Shown: piece by piece, positions 37,166-45,359 of the stretch | Layout: every line of letters begins with the position of its first letter | Numbering within the stretch: the stretch's first letter is position 1 | Source of the DNA: Bacillus sp. FJAT-27445 | GTDB lineage: Bacteria > Bacillota > Bacilli > Bacillales > Cytobacillaceae | Direction: 5' to 3' | Length of the DNA: 64,000 bases | Assembly: GCF_001510665.1 (NCBI RefSeq) | Contig: NZ_LMTI01000005.1 | Location: forward strand, 44,559-108,558 | Notes under the pieces: model-generated | What the model saw: the letters and a program-made list of their open reading frames with translations, nothing else | Told to the model about the DNA's origin: nothing | The model's database searches: none | Position numbers and translations under genes: made by a program

Positions 37166-38107
37166 ATGAAAAAAATAGCGATTATCTCTGGAATTTTATC
37201 AATAGGATTGATTATATCTGGCTGCAGTTCCTCTCAAACCAAAGCAAACGATCAGAAATCAACTGCCCTCGCAAAAGGTTTTAAAGCGGAACACCTCCAT
37301 GGCATTGCCTACTCGTCGGATGAAAATATTTATGTGGCAACCCATGAAGGAATGCTTGCAACAAAAGGGGGAAAAGACTGGCAACTAAAGGGGAATTACG
37401 ACTTTGACTTTATGGGCTTCACCGTCATGAGCGACGGGTCCATGATTAGCAGCGGGCACCCAGGCAAAAATTCGAGTCTTCCAAACCCTCTTGGATTTAT
37501 GATGAGTAAAAATAACGGGAAGAAATGGGAACAAGTATCGATGCTCGGAAAAATAGATTTCCATATCCTAACCTCCAACTACACAAATCCTAAGGTCATA
37601 TACGGAGTAAATCAAATGGACAGCGGCAGATACAAAGCAGGGCTGTACAAGAGCATCAATAAAGGTAAGGACTGGGAAATACTAAAATCATCTGGACTTC
37701 CACAAGATCTACACACCATCTACTCAATTATTTCAATACCTGATAATGAGGATGTTCTCCTTGCTGGAACTGATTCAGGAATCCTTAAATCAGAAGATGG
37801 GGGAGTGAATTGGACTGTTTTTGACCAGTCAAGATTAATCACGGCATTCGGTGTGCTACCAGATACGAAGGAACTGATCGCATACTCCATTACAAATGAA
37901 GAAGCAGGCATCGCAACTAGCAGTGACCAGGGCACTACCTGGGTGGGGAAAGGTCTTGACTTAGGACAGGATGCGGTCGCCTATTTTGGCATAAACCCTA
38001 AAGATTCAAAGAAAATCGCTGTGTCAACGTTCGAGAATACTGTCCTATTTACAGACGATGCAGGCAATAATTGGTCGAAAATAATGGAGAGCGGAACCAT
38101 ACAGTAA
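37166..38107 (+). CDS. F510_1955-type glycosylhydrolase-like lipoprotein (BNR repeats)
   Basis: A 313-residue protein with a lipobox (LIISGC, lipid-modified Cys about residue 20) and a beta-propeller body built of BNR/sortilin-like repeats, each with a SxDxGxxW-type turn (SKNNGKKW, SINKGKDW, SEDGGVNW, SSDQGTTW, TDDAGNNW). I recognise the F510_1955 family, named glycosylhydrolase, but no catalytic residues can be pointed to; it may be a binding scaffold. RBS AAGAAGGATG. Last gene before a strong terminator. Confidence 0.75.
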   Translation: MKKIAIISGILSIGLIISGCSSSQTKANDQKSTALAKGFKAEHLHGIAYSSDENIYVATHEGMLATKGGKDWQLKGNYDFDFMGFTVMSDGSMISSGHPGKNSSLPNPLGFMMSKNNGKKWEQVSMLGKIDFHILTSNYTNPKVIYGVNQMDSGRYKAGLYKSINKGKDWEILKSSGLPQDLHTIYSIISIPDNEDVLLAGTDSGILKSEDGGVNWTVFDQSRLITAFGVLPDTKELIAYSITNEEAGIATSSDQGTTWVGKGLDLGQDAVAYFGINPKDSKKIAVSTFENTVLFTDDAGNNWSKIMESGTIQ

Positions 38108-38115
38108 CGTGTTTA

Positions 38116-38159
38116 TGGCATTGGAATGGGTTTTTGAAACACATTCCAGTGCCTTTTTA
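38116..38159 (+). terminator. Terminator after the lipoprotein gene
   Basis: GGCATTGGAATG pairs with CATTCCAGTGCC (one wobble), then T5. Confidence 0.8.
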
Positions 38160-38184
38160 AAATACTCCTGGAAAGGTAACTGAT

Positions 38185-38547
38185 ATGAGAAGAATATTGC
38201 TGGTTGATGACGAGTCTTTAATGCTGGATTTGTTGGAGCTCTATTTAAAACCGAAAGGCTTTCACTGCATGAAAGCAAGATCAGGAGAGGATGCAAAAGC
38301 AGCTGTATCCGAGGATAATCCTGATATTATAATTATGGATGTAATGATGCCTGATAAAGACGGGTGGGAAACGGCTAGTGAAATAAGGGAGATATCATCA
38401 GCCCCGATTATCATGCTCACGGCAAGAGACCAACCTGAAGATATTCTAAGAAGTTTCCATTGTGGAGCGACTAGCCACATATCGAAACCTTTTGATGAAG
38501 AGACGCTTCTGATGCATGTTCAGTCAATTGTAAAAAACTTACAATAG
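38185..38547 (+). CDS. Orphan single receiver-domain protein, paralogue of the OmpR regulator
   Basis: A 120-residue receiver: DDE pocket near the N-terminus, phospho-acceptor Asp in IIMDVMMPDKDG, and SKPF lysine. It closely resembles the receiver of the OmpR regulator at 40323 (shared MLDLL.LY..P.G..C.K..SG..A) but stops where the DNA-binding domain would begin. It may compete for phosphate from the same kinase or be a truncated duplicate. GGAAAGGTAAC precedes the start. Confidence 0.8.
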   Translation: MRRILLVDDESLMLDLLELYLKPKGFHCMKARSGEDAKAAVSEDNPDIIIMDVMMPDKDGWETASEIREISSAPIIMLTARDQPEDILRSFHCGATSHISKPFDEETLLMHVQSIVKNLQ

Positions 38548-38723
38548 GATGAAATCAGAATAGAGGGAAAAGACTCTTTCAATGATTGTTGGTCTAGCAT
38601 AACTTTAACCCCAGCAGTTTTTTTAGGGAATCCAATTAGAACGCCTGCCTCGGCAAATCCTTTTTAAAAAATATATCCCATTCCTGTATTAAGAGGTAAT
38701 ATTAGTTATTAAGGTAGAAAAGA

Positions 38724-39356
38724 ATGGCAGGAGGAGAAGTAACGGTGGGAGGGCCAAAAAAAATTAGGATTGCAGTCAATGGGGGAATAGGGTTTGGAGC
38801 TAAACTTAACTCGAAGCAATTAATAACCATCGCTAAATATTTGGATGAAAACGAAGAATTGGAGCTAACGACATTCCAACAAATTTATATAGACATACCT
38901 GAAGAGAAACAAGCTGAAATAATGGAAGAATTCAATTCTGTGGGTTTATCCTGCTATCCTGTCGGGAACTTTGTAAAGAGCTTGAGGACCTGTAACTTTT
39001 GCAAAGGGGAAGAAGAAGAAGGAATGCCAGTTGCGAAGGAATTAAATCGCAGAATTGCTGGGAAAGCCGTCCCATTCACCTTAAAGGTCGCCTATACAGG
39101 ATGTCCAGTTGGCTGCGGGGAACCGATGCTGAGTGATTTGGGTGTTATGAAAATGGGTGATCGGTTCAACCTCTATGTCGGAGGCAAGGCAAAGGGGAAA
39201 GATGCAGAAGTGGGAACATTGATAAAGGAGAACCTCACATCCGAGGAACTGTACGATGCTGTAGAAAAGATTATCGGGCTCTATTCGCAAATGGGCAAAA
39301 AACGCGAAGCATTTCATAAATTTTTAAAACGGATAGACAAAGGTCTAATAAGCTAA
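38724..39356 (+). CDS. Short nitrite/sulfite reductase-like sirohaem protein
   Basis: About 210 residues resembling a half-size sirohaem/4Fe-4S reductase: an N-terminal ferredoxin-half domain (IAVNGGIGFGAKLNSKQL) then Cys motifs TCNFC and GCPVGC. Full enzymes have CX5C plus CX3C; here the first pair is CX2C, so cofactor binding may differ. Two starts are possible: ATG 38724 (weak site) or GTG 38745, which has GGAGGAG 8 nt upstream; the GTG would give 203 residues. Function in nitrite or sulfite chemistry is inference. Confidence 0.65.
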   Translation: MAGGEVTVGGPKKIRIAVNGGIGFGAKLNSKQLITIAKYLDENEELELTTFQQIYIDIPEEKQAEIMEEFNSVGLSCYPVGNFVKSLRTCNFCKGEEEEGMPVAKELNRRIAGKAVPFTLKVAYTGCPVGCGEPMLSDLGVMKMGDRFNLYVGGKAKGKDAEVGTLIKENLTSEELYDAVEKIIGLYSQMGKKREAFHKFLKRIDKGLIS

Positions 39357-39392
39357 CCCTTCAAGAAAACTAAATATTTCTCTAGTTGGAAG

Positions 39393-39435
39393 AAAGGCAC
39401 CAGTAAATTCAGGAATGAATCTCGCTGGTGCCTTC
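39393..39435. terminator. Convergent terminator
   Basis: Perfect 10-bp stem AAGGCACCAG / CTGGTGCCTT (39394-39434) with a 21-nt loop, between the reductase-like gene and convergent ydhK. Confidence 0.8.
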
Positions 39436-39439
39436 ATTA

Positions 39440-40054
39440 TTATTTTGCTGATAGTTCGCTTTCTGTAACCCATTTATGATTTTTTACCGGTTCTCCACCG
39501 GTAGTCGGTATAAAGTCAACCATGTATACAGTCGTTTGTTGTGCAGAATCGATTGTTGCAGTTGCACCTTTCATCCCCTCCATATGGTCGGCCTTAAGTA
39601 CAACTTCATCTCCGGCCTTGTACGGTGAGTCGCTTGCGTTTTGAATTTCTTCATGTATGACCCATTTATGATCTGTTACTTTTTCCCCCCCGGCAGTCGG
39701 TGTATAAGATACTGTGTACACAGTGGTATCGAACGCTCCTACGATGGTTGCCTCGGCGCCATTCATTCCTGGCATGTGGTCATCAGTAATAATCGCTTTA
39801 CTTCCGACTTCATATTTAGGGGTCTCGGCTTCTTTCAAGCCTTCAGGGACTTCACCCGAACCTGAATGATTCATTCCTTCGTGCCCATTGTGTCCTCCAC
39901 TCTCCTGTTTTTTCCCTTGCTCCTGTTCCGCATCCTCTCCTACATTTGTATTATTCTGTTTGTTTCCCTGATCATCGTTTCCGCAAGCTGCCAAAATTAC
40001 AGAGAGAATCAGGGCCAGAAAAAATAATGTCACTTTTCTCAACATTTTCACCAT
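39440..40054 (-). CDS. ydhK: YdhK/CopL-type lipoprotein with two DUF1541 domains
   Basis: A 204-residue lipoprotein: lipobox LAAC, a linker rich in Glu, Gln, Gly and His (GGHNGHEGMNHSG), and two DUF1541 repeats, each with DHMxGMxGAxATI and HKWV. The related Staphylococcus aureus CopL is a surface copper-binding lipoprotein, so a copper-buffering role outside the cell is likely. AAGGAGG is 5 nt before the ATG. Its promoter carries the same TKCACA repeats as the His-rich operon and the kinase gene. Confidence 0.9.
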   Translation of the reverse strand: MVKMLRKVTLFFLALILSVILAACGNDDQGNKQNNTNVGEDAEQEQGKKQESGGHNGHEGMNHSGSGEVPEGLKEAETPKYEVGSKAIITDDHMPGMNGAEATIVGAFDTTVYTVSYTPTAGGEKVTDHKWVIHEEIQNASDSPYKAGDEVVLKADHMEGMKGATATIDSAQQTTVYMVDFIPTTGGEPVKNHKWVTESELSAK

Positions 40055-40096
40055 AATTACCTCCTTAATGTATTTAACCTCATATTACCCACAATA

Positions 40097-40113
40097 TTTG
40101 CAGAAATTGTGAA
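40097..40113 (-). promoter_or_regulatory. TKCACA direct repeats before ydhK
   Basis: On the minus strand TTCACA, 5 bp, TGCAAA (40113-40097), 11-bp period, about 42 bp before the ydhK start. Same orientation and distance as at 35288 and 42436. Confidence 0.5.
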
Positions 40114-40190
40114 GGACGATTTGAAACTAAGTTTAATTACTTCGGAAAATAACAATTTCCAATATGAAGGGGGGCCAGTTAAAACAACCT

Positions 40191-40218
40191 AAAAAGGATG
40201 TCTAAGATAGACATCCTG
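40191..40218 (-). terminator. Terminator of the kinase-regulator operon
   Basis: Stem AGGATGTCTA / TAGACATCCT with 3-nt loop (40195-40217); on the minus strand it ends in T's. It lies about 105 bp past the regulator stop. Confidence 0.7.
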
Positions 40219-40322
40219 TTTCCATTAGATTTTTGAAATCGTCATCATTCCAATGATTAGCCTAGACTCTAAATAACCGAAAAGGGGCCACTAAAAATCA
40301 AAAACTTCAAATTATAGTGGGA

Positions 40323-41006
40323 CTATTCGCCTTCAGTACTCCATTTATACCCTACACCCCAGACGGTTTTCAGATGAACGTCGACTGGGAATCCAACCTT
40401 ACGAAGTTTATCCCTAACGTTTCTAATATGGGAATCGATTGTCCTATCGTCCACATTAGAATTATAACCCCATACTGTGGATAATAAATGATCCCTCGTG
40501 AAAACCTTGTTTGGATGACCAACAAGCAAGCCTAAAAGAGTGAACTCCTTCGGGGTCAAAGAGATTAATTCATTTTTAAATGATGTACTATAAGATTCCT
40601 GATCCAGCTTCAATCCATTGAACGTCAAAAAGTCTTGGGAAGTATCCTTTGTCCTGCGCATTACTGCTTCCATTCTTGCAAGTAATTCTTTTTCGTTGAA
40701 CGGTTTTGTCAGATAATCGTCCGCCCCAATTTTCAATCCCTTGACTACATCCTCTGTACTGTCACGGGCTGTAAGCATAATGATGGGCACATCATATGTC
40801 TCACGGATTTTTTTGCACGTGGCCAAACCGTCCATATCAGGCATCATGACATCCAAAATAACAAGGTTAACTTTTTTGTTTTCCAAATAATCGAGGGCTT
40901 CAGCCCCCGATTGTTTTTTTACACAGAAATAACCATTAGGAGTGATATATAAATCCAAAAGATCAAGCATCCTTTTTTCGTCATCAACTAATAAAATGGT
41001 TTTCAC
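40323..41006 (-). CDS. OmpR/PhoB-type response regulator
   Basis: A 227-residue regulator: receiver with acceptor Asp in LVILDVMMPDMDG and TKPF, then a winged helix with LTPKEFTLLGLL and DDRTIDSHIRNVRDKL. GTG 41006 is chosen because GGGAG is 8 nt upstream and the GTGA overlaps the kinase stop by 4 bp; an ATG 15 bp upstream is possible. Its own operon, ydhK and the His-rich operon share repeats fit for this class of regulator. Confidence 0.92.
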   Translation of the reverse strand: MKTILLVDDEKRMLDLLDLYITPNGYFCVKKQSGAEALDYLENKKVNLVILDVMMPDMDGLATCKKIRETYDVPIIMLTARDSTEDVVKGLKIGADDYLTKPFNEKELLARMEAVMRRTKDTSQDFLTFNGLKLDQESYSTSFKNELISLTPKEFTLLGLLVGHPNKVFTRDHLLSTVWGYNSNVDDRTIDSHIRNVRDKLRKVGFPVDVHLKTVWGVGYKWSTEGE

Positions 41007-42376
41007 GCTGATTGCTCCCATAATACAATTTTGAAACAAGCCCCTTCTCCAGGTTTGCTTGTTACGGAAATTTCCCCATCATGAGCCTCAACAAGCTCTT
41101 TAACAATAGCCAACCCAAGACCGAAACCGCCTGTTGCCCTCGAACGCGATTTTTCTACTCGATATAAACGTTCAAAAATATAAGGCAAATCCTCTTCAGG
41201 TATACCAATGCCCTCATCCTCGATAACGATGTTCAGGCTTCCATTCTTCTTAAAGGCATTCAATTTGGTCGTTGTGTTTTCCTTTGAATATTTCAATGCA
41301 TTGTCCAGTAAATTTATAAGAACCTGCTCAAAGCGTTTGGGATCGAAATAATAAAATAACCCATCTTGACAGTAAAGTTCTAACTTTATTCCTTTATTAC
41401 GAAAAGCGGGCAATACCCTTTCATAAATGGTTTGTAAAAAAGGTCTGATTTGCACTCGTTCCTTCTGAATTGTAAAGGTGTTTTGGTCTAATCCGGCAAG
41501 TTCGAATAATTCTTTGACCAATTGGTTAAGGTTCTCGGATTCTTCATGGATGATTTCGAAAAAGTGCATCCTTTCCTCTTCTTTAAGCGAGGGTCTTCGT
41601 CCTATGTCAGAGTAGCCTTTAATATAGGTTAACGGGGTCCGCAATTCGTGGGATATACTAGCTAAAAATTCATTTCTTTCCTTCTTTAAATGATTCAAAT
41701 CATTGGCCAAAGTTTGAATGGATTTTGATAGTTCCCCTATTTCGTCATTCCCCATGGCTGGCAAAGACACAGAGAAGTTGCCGTTGCTCAACTTCTTTGT
41801 TGCTTCTTTCATCTTTATTAGGGGCTTGGTAAGGAAACGGGATAAAATGAAAACTGTAATAACCATAAATAGCAGGATTAAAAGTGAAGCCCAAATAAAA
41901 TGGCTATTTAGCTGCGAAATCATGGATTGAACCTGTTCGGTCGTTCTGAACATATATACGAAACCGCTTTTCCCATCTCTTGATTCGAAAGGAGAAATAC
42001 TTGCAATATACTCATTATCCTCCAGGTCGTCTTGCAAAATCATTCCGTTTCGTGGAACATCGCCAAGGGGTTCCTTTATGATGGATTCCATGCTTGTATC
42101 AATATTGCCTGAAGATTCGATAATGGTGCCTTCTCTATCGATAATAACCACTTCGGTATCGGTTTTCGACTCCATTAACGCAATATGGTGCAGGGTAGCT
42201 TGATCCCTTGAAATTTCCAAAACATCCCGATGGCTATTTCCCCTTTCCCTAAGGGAATTAAGTTGCTGCATTGCATTGGAGCGAAGGACAAGGCGATGCA
42301 AATACATCATAGAAAAGGACTCAATAACCAAAATGCAAACAAATATCCATATCCCAAATTTAACAGATATTTTCAT
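41003..42376 (-). CDS. Sensor histidine kinase (HAMP, HisKA, HATPase)
   Basis: A 457-residue membrane kinase of the BaeS/ResE-like class. Two membrane segments (about 8-30 and 162-183) flank an extracytoplasmic sensor domain of about 130 residues resembling a PAS/Cache fold (EVVIIDREGTIIES). HAMP follows, then SISHELRTPL with the acceptor His and an ATPase domain with GGFGLGLAIV. The genomic setting suggests it senses copper or redox/envelope stress. First gene of the operon; its promoter carries the TKCACA repeats. Confidence 0.92.
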   Translation of the reverse strand: MKISVKFGIWIFVCILVIESFSMMYLHRLVLRSNAMQQLNSLRERGNSHRDVLEISRDQATLHHIALMESKTDTEVVIIDREGTIIESSGNIDTSMESIIKEPLGDVPRNGMILQDDLEDNEYIASISPFESRDGKSGFVYMFRTTEQVQSMISQLNSHFIWASLLILLFMVITVFILSRFLTKPLIKMKEATKKLSNGNFSVSLPAMGNDEIGELSKSIQTLANDLNHLKKERNEFLASISHELRTPLTYIKGYSDIGRRPSLKEEERMHFFEIIHEESENLNQLVKELFELAGLDQNTFTIQKERVQIRPFLQTIYERVLPAFRNKGIKLELYCQDGLFYYFDPKRFEQVLINLLDNALKYSKENTTTKLNAFKKNGSLNIVIEDEGIGIPEEDLPYIFERLYRVEKSRSRATGGFGLGLAIVKELVEAHDGEISVTSKPGEGACFKIVLWEQSA

Positions 42377-42419
42377 ACTGGGCTCCCGGTGGTTTTTATT
42401 TGTAATAGTAATAGAAATA

Positions 42420-42436
42420 TGTGAAGAAAATGTGCA
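42420..42436 (-). promoter_or_regulatory. TKCACA direct repeats before the sensor-kinase gene
   Basis: On the minus strand TGCACA, 5 bp, TTCACA (42436-42420), 11-bp period, about 43 bp before the kinase start; suggests autoregulation. Confidence 0.5.
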
Positions 42437-42646
42437 GATGGGATAGTTAACACTATCTGAATGAAGATTTTAATGAATATTGCTACTGAACTTCTTTTTT
42501 TGCAAAATATATTTATTATATCATAACATTCCTTGCATTAATGGGGTGCAGCAAAGGGTTTGTAAGTAAGAAATATATTTTCGGAGATAGCTTGAATTAC
42601 TTTCTTCTCGTCATCAAGCCACATATAATGAAGGTGAGGTGATAAT

Positions 42647-43018
42647 ATGTGCTTATCAAACGACAGCCACAATCTTAGGATGTACCCTGTAATTAACAAA
42701 ATAATTGAGGAATCCACTTATCATGTGGTGGGGCTTGAAATCAGCGGAGGAACTGTTTTGGAATTTAATACGGGAGACACACAAGCGCTGAAACAATCAG
42801 ACATCATAAAAAGTGTGATTTTATCAGATGGGGCGGGTATGCTATTTTCTGTTGCTCCCGACTTAACTGGCTTGAAATTTGCAAGCGGCAAAATATCATA
42901 TGAAGAATATAAGAGGCTAAAGAAAAAAGCCGACAGACTAAGTTTCGGTTTGTTCGGAGGGATAGTAGCCTTCCTTTTTGCAACAGGATTTCTATTTTTA
43001 AAATTGTACTTAACATAA
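42647..43018 (+). CDS. Hypothetical protein with C-terminal membrane anchor
   Basis: A 123-residue protein not recognised. The first 90 residues look soluble (an alpha/beta domain, LEISGGTVLEFNTGD), followed by a basic stretch and one membrane helix at about 99-120, so it would be tail-anchored with the bulk in the cytoplasm. AGGTGAGGTG precedes the ATG. It is divergent from the kinase operon and may share its control region. Confidence 0.6.
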   Translation: MCLSNDSHNLRMYPVINKIIEESTYHVVGLEISGGTVLEFNTGDTQALKQSDIIKSVILSDGAGMLFSVAPDLTGLKFASGKISYEEYKRLKKKADRLSFGLFGGIVAFLFATGFLFLKLYLT

Positions 43019-43035
43019 GGCTAAAAAGCACAAGA

Positions 43036-43077
43036 TAAAAAAAGTTAGAGAATCCTGTTATGGACTCGCTAACTTTA
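43036..43077 (-). terminator. Terminator of the Cys-rich protein gene
   Basis: AAAGTTAG / CTAACTTT stem; on the minus strand followed by T7. Can also stop the hypothetical gene from the other side. Confidence 0.7.
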
Positions 43078-43090
43078 GGGATAAATCCTT

Positions 43091-43417
43091 TTATGCAATC
43101 AACTGTCGGCATGCTTCTGCACACTTTAAGCAGGCTTCTGCACATTTCTGGCAATGGTCATGGTCATGTTTCCTGCACTCGTTTCCGCATGATTCACAAA
43201 TCTTCGCACAAACTTCAGCCAATTCAGCAATAAATGGGGTTCCTCTCACGATTGCTTGCTCCAGGTAAGCACAGATATCCGCACACTCCCTATCCAAGCG
43301 GATGCACTCAGCCATCATTTTAACATCTTCCTCTTTCAGGCATGCATCATAACAACTATTGCATGCAACCATGCATTCGTGAAGTATTTCAATTAGTTTT
43401 TGGTGTTCATGTACCAT
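43091..43417 (-). CDS. Four-helix-bundle copper-binding protein (DUF326, Csp-like)
   Basis: A 108-residue helical protein with many Cys spaced to line a helix bundle: CMVACNSCYDAC, CIRLDRECADIC, CAKICESCGNEC, CQKCAEACLKCAEAC, plus His (HDHDH). Csp proteins store many Cu(I) ions in such a core. No export signal, so cytosolic. ATG 43417 is preferred over an in-frame TTG inside its ribosome binding site; GAGAGGAG lies 12 nt upstream. Fits the copper theme of the neighbouring genes. Confidence 0.88.
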   Translation of the reverse strand: MVHEHQKLIEILHECMVACNSCYDACLKEEDVKMMAECIRLDRECADICAYLEQAIVRGTPFIAELAEVCAKICESCGNECRKHDHDHCQKCAEACLKCAEACRQLIA

Positions 43418-43544
43418 ATTTAATTTGTCTCCTCTCAAAATCTTTTCATTTTGGTTTTCCCTTTGCGTATGAAGGTTAAACAGGATTGTTGAAAACGGAG
43501 GACATGTAAGTGCTTAAAAGCAGGGGAGTATACAGGGACGTCAA

Positions 43545-43600
43545 CATCTGTTGACATCTTTGCCAACAGATGATACTATTATCTCGAATTAAAGATAATT
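43545..43600 (+). promoter_or_regulatory. Promoter and MhqR-like operator of the quinone cluster
   Basis: TTGACA (43551-43556), 17 bp, TACTAT (43574-43579). Directly after lies TTATCTCGAATTAAAGATAA (43579-43598), close to the inverted repeat bound by MhqR in B. subtilis (tATCTcgaAtTCgAGATa). A second inverted repeat CATCTGTTG / CAACAGATG (43545-43572) covers the -35 region and may bind another regulator. Confidence 0.6.
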
Positions 43601-43676
43601 TAATTAAAGATAACTAACGACAGATATTTTTTTACGAAACAGAACAAAATAGTCCTATCTAACAAGGAGTGAAAAG

Positions 43677-44615
43677 ATGAGTAAAAAAACAATGGGAATT
43701 CATCATATTACAGCTATTGTCGGCCATCCTCAGGAAAACGTAGATTTCTATGCAGGAATACTGGGCTTGCGTCTAGTTAAGCAAACCGTCAATTTTGACG
43801 ATCCTGGTACTTATCACCTTTATTTTGGAAATGGCGGAGGGCAGCCTGGAACCATAATCACTTTCTTCCCGTGGGCAGGTGCATACAAAGGAAGAATCGG
43901 TGATGGCCAGGTAGGTGTAACTTCTTACGCGGTCCCTACAGGAGCCATGGAGTTTTGGGAAAAGAGGCTTGAAAAGTTTCATATTCCATTTAAGAAGACA
44001 GAGAGATTCGGTGAGAAATATCTGCAATTCGAGGACACCCATGGATTGCGTCTTGAGATTGTTGAAAGAGAACAAGGGGAATTAAACCAGTGGACTTTTG
44101 GCGAGGTTACTCCGGAAGTAGCCATTAAAGGGTTTGGCGGGGCGACTTTATTTTCCGCTCAGCCCGACAAAACGGCAGACTTGCTAGAAAGTGTTATGGG
44201 TCTTGAATTCGTTGGCAGTGAAGATGACTTCCTTCGCTTCCGCTCTTCAGCCGAAATTGGAAATGTAATTGACTTAAAAGCAACTCCAACTGGACGGGGA
44301 CAAATGGGAGTGGGAACTGTCCATCACATTGCATGGAGGGCTATCGATGATGAGGACCAATTAGATTGGCAAACATATGTTGCCGCAAATGGATATGGTG
44401 TCACGCCTGTTCAGGACAGGAATTATTTCAATGCAATCTATTTCAGGGAACATGGTGAAATCCTTTTTGAGATCGCAACTGACCCTCCAGGATTTGCCCA
44501 TGACGAATCACAGGAAACAATGGGCGGAAAATTGATGCTTCCTTCGCAGTACGAACAGTTAAGGGAGCGAATTGAACGGAAGCTTCTGCCGTTTGAAGTC
44601 AGGAATTTAGACTGA
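43677..44615 (+). CDS. Ring-cleaving dioxygenase, MhqO/MhqE-like (two VOC domains)
   Basis: A 312-residue extradiol-type dioxygenase of the glyoxalase/VOC superfamily that opens hydroquinone or catechol rings. Candidate metal ligands: His in GIHHITA, His in GTVHHIAWR and Glu in GEILFEIATDPPGF. AAGGAG precedes the ATG. First gene behind an MhqR-like operator and followed by flavin reductase, hydrolase and quinone reductase genes, the functions found in Bacillus quinone-stress regulons. Confidence 0.88.
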   Translation: MSKKTMGIHHITAIVGHPQENVDFYAGILGLRLVKQTVNFDDPGTYHLYFGNGGGQPGTIITFFPWAGAYKGRIGDGQVGVTSYAVPTGAMEFWEKRLEKFHIPFKKTERFGEKYLQFEDTHGLRLEIVEREQGELNQWTFGEVTPEVAIKGFGGATLFSAQPDKTADLLESVMGLEFVGSEDDFLRFRSSAEIGNVIDLKATPTGRGQMGVGTVHHIAWRAIDDEDQLDWQTYVAANGYGVTPVQDRNYFNAIYFREHGEILFEIATDPPGFAHDESQETMGGKLMLPSQYEQLRERIERKLLPFEVRNLD

Positions 44616-44629
44616 TTAAAGGAAAAAGG

Positions 44630-45247
44630 ATGATACGAGTGCATTCTATAGATCCGTCCAAGAATACCGAAAGAGAAAATTACAAGTTCCTTATCGGGAG
44701 TATCATACCCCGGCCTATTGCTTTCGTTACTACCTTATCAAAAGACGGCGTTCTGAATGGTGCACCCTTCAGTTACTTTAACATTGTTTCTTCCAATCCC
44801 CCGATGATATCCCTTTCGATTCAAAGGCAAGGCGGGAGACAGAAGGATACTGCAAGGAACATCATTGAATCCAAGGAATTTGTTGTCCATATCGTAGATG
44901 AGCAGAATGTTGAAAAAATAAACCAAACTGCGGCAAGCCTTCCTTCTGACCAAAGTGAAATCGAGGCTGCGAATTTAACACCGGTTAATAGTGTCAGAAT
45001 TTCAGTTCCTGGAGTTAAGGAAGCCAAGATTAGGATGGAATGTCGATTGGAACGCAACCTGGAACTGGGTGATGATGTTTCGGTAGGGTGTGACATGATC
45101 ATAGGGAGAGTTGTTCAATTCCATATTGAATCTGATATTTATAATAATGGGCGAATAGATCCAAAGGGCTTGGCTGCTGTAAGCCGGTTGGCAGGGACCA
45201 ATTATGCGAAGATAGGTGAGATATTTTCAATTGAGCGGCCAGAATAG
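44630..45247 (+). CDS. Flavin reductase-like protein (FMN-binding split barrel)
   Basis: A 205-residue flavin reductase family protein with the family opening LIGSIIPRPIAFVTTLSKDG and PPMISLSIQR. Binds FMN; probably reduces flavin for, or directly acts on, quinoid compounds. Start ATG 44630 is close to its site; GTG 44639, 8 nt after AAGGA, is an alternative giving 202 residues. Follows the dioxygenase by 14 bp. Confidence 0.85.
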   Translation: MIRVHSIDPSKNTERENYKFLIGSIIPRPIAFVTTLSKDGVLNGAPFSYFNIVSSNPPMISLSIQRQGGRQKDTARNIIESKEFVVHIVDEQNVEKINQTAASLPSDQSEIEAANLTPVNSVRISVPGVKEAKIRMECRLERNLELGDDVSVGCDMIIGRVVQFHIESDIYNNGRIDPKGLAAVSRLAGTNYAKIGEIFSIERPE

Positions 45248-45359
45248 GTTCATTTACAAGCTCCGGATTGGAACTAGCCCTGCCGGGTATACTTTTTAAG
45301 AGAAAAGAATCAAAAGAAACCTTGCCATTTATGGAGGTTCGTGTTTTGGAGGGAGAAAA

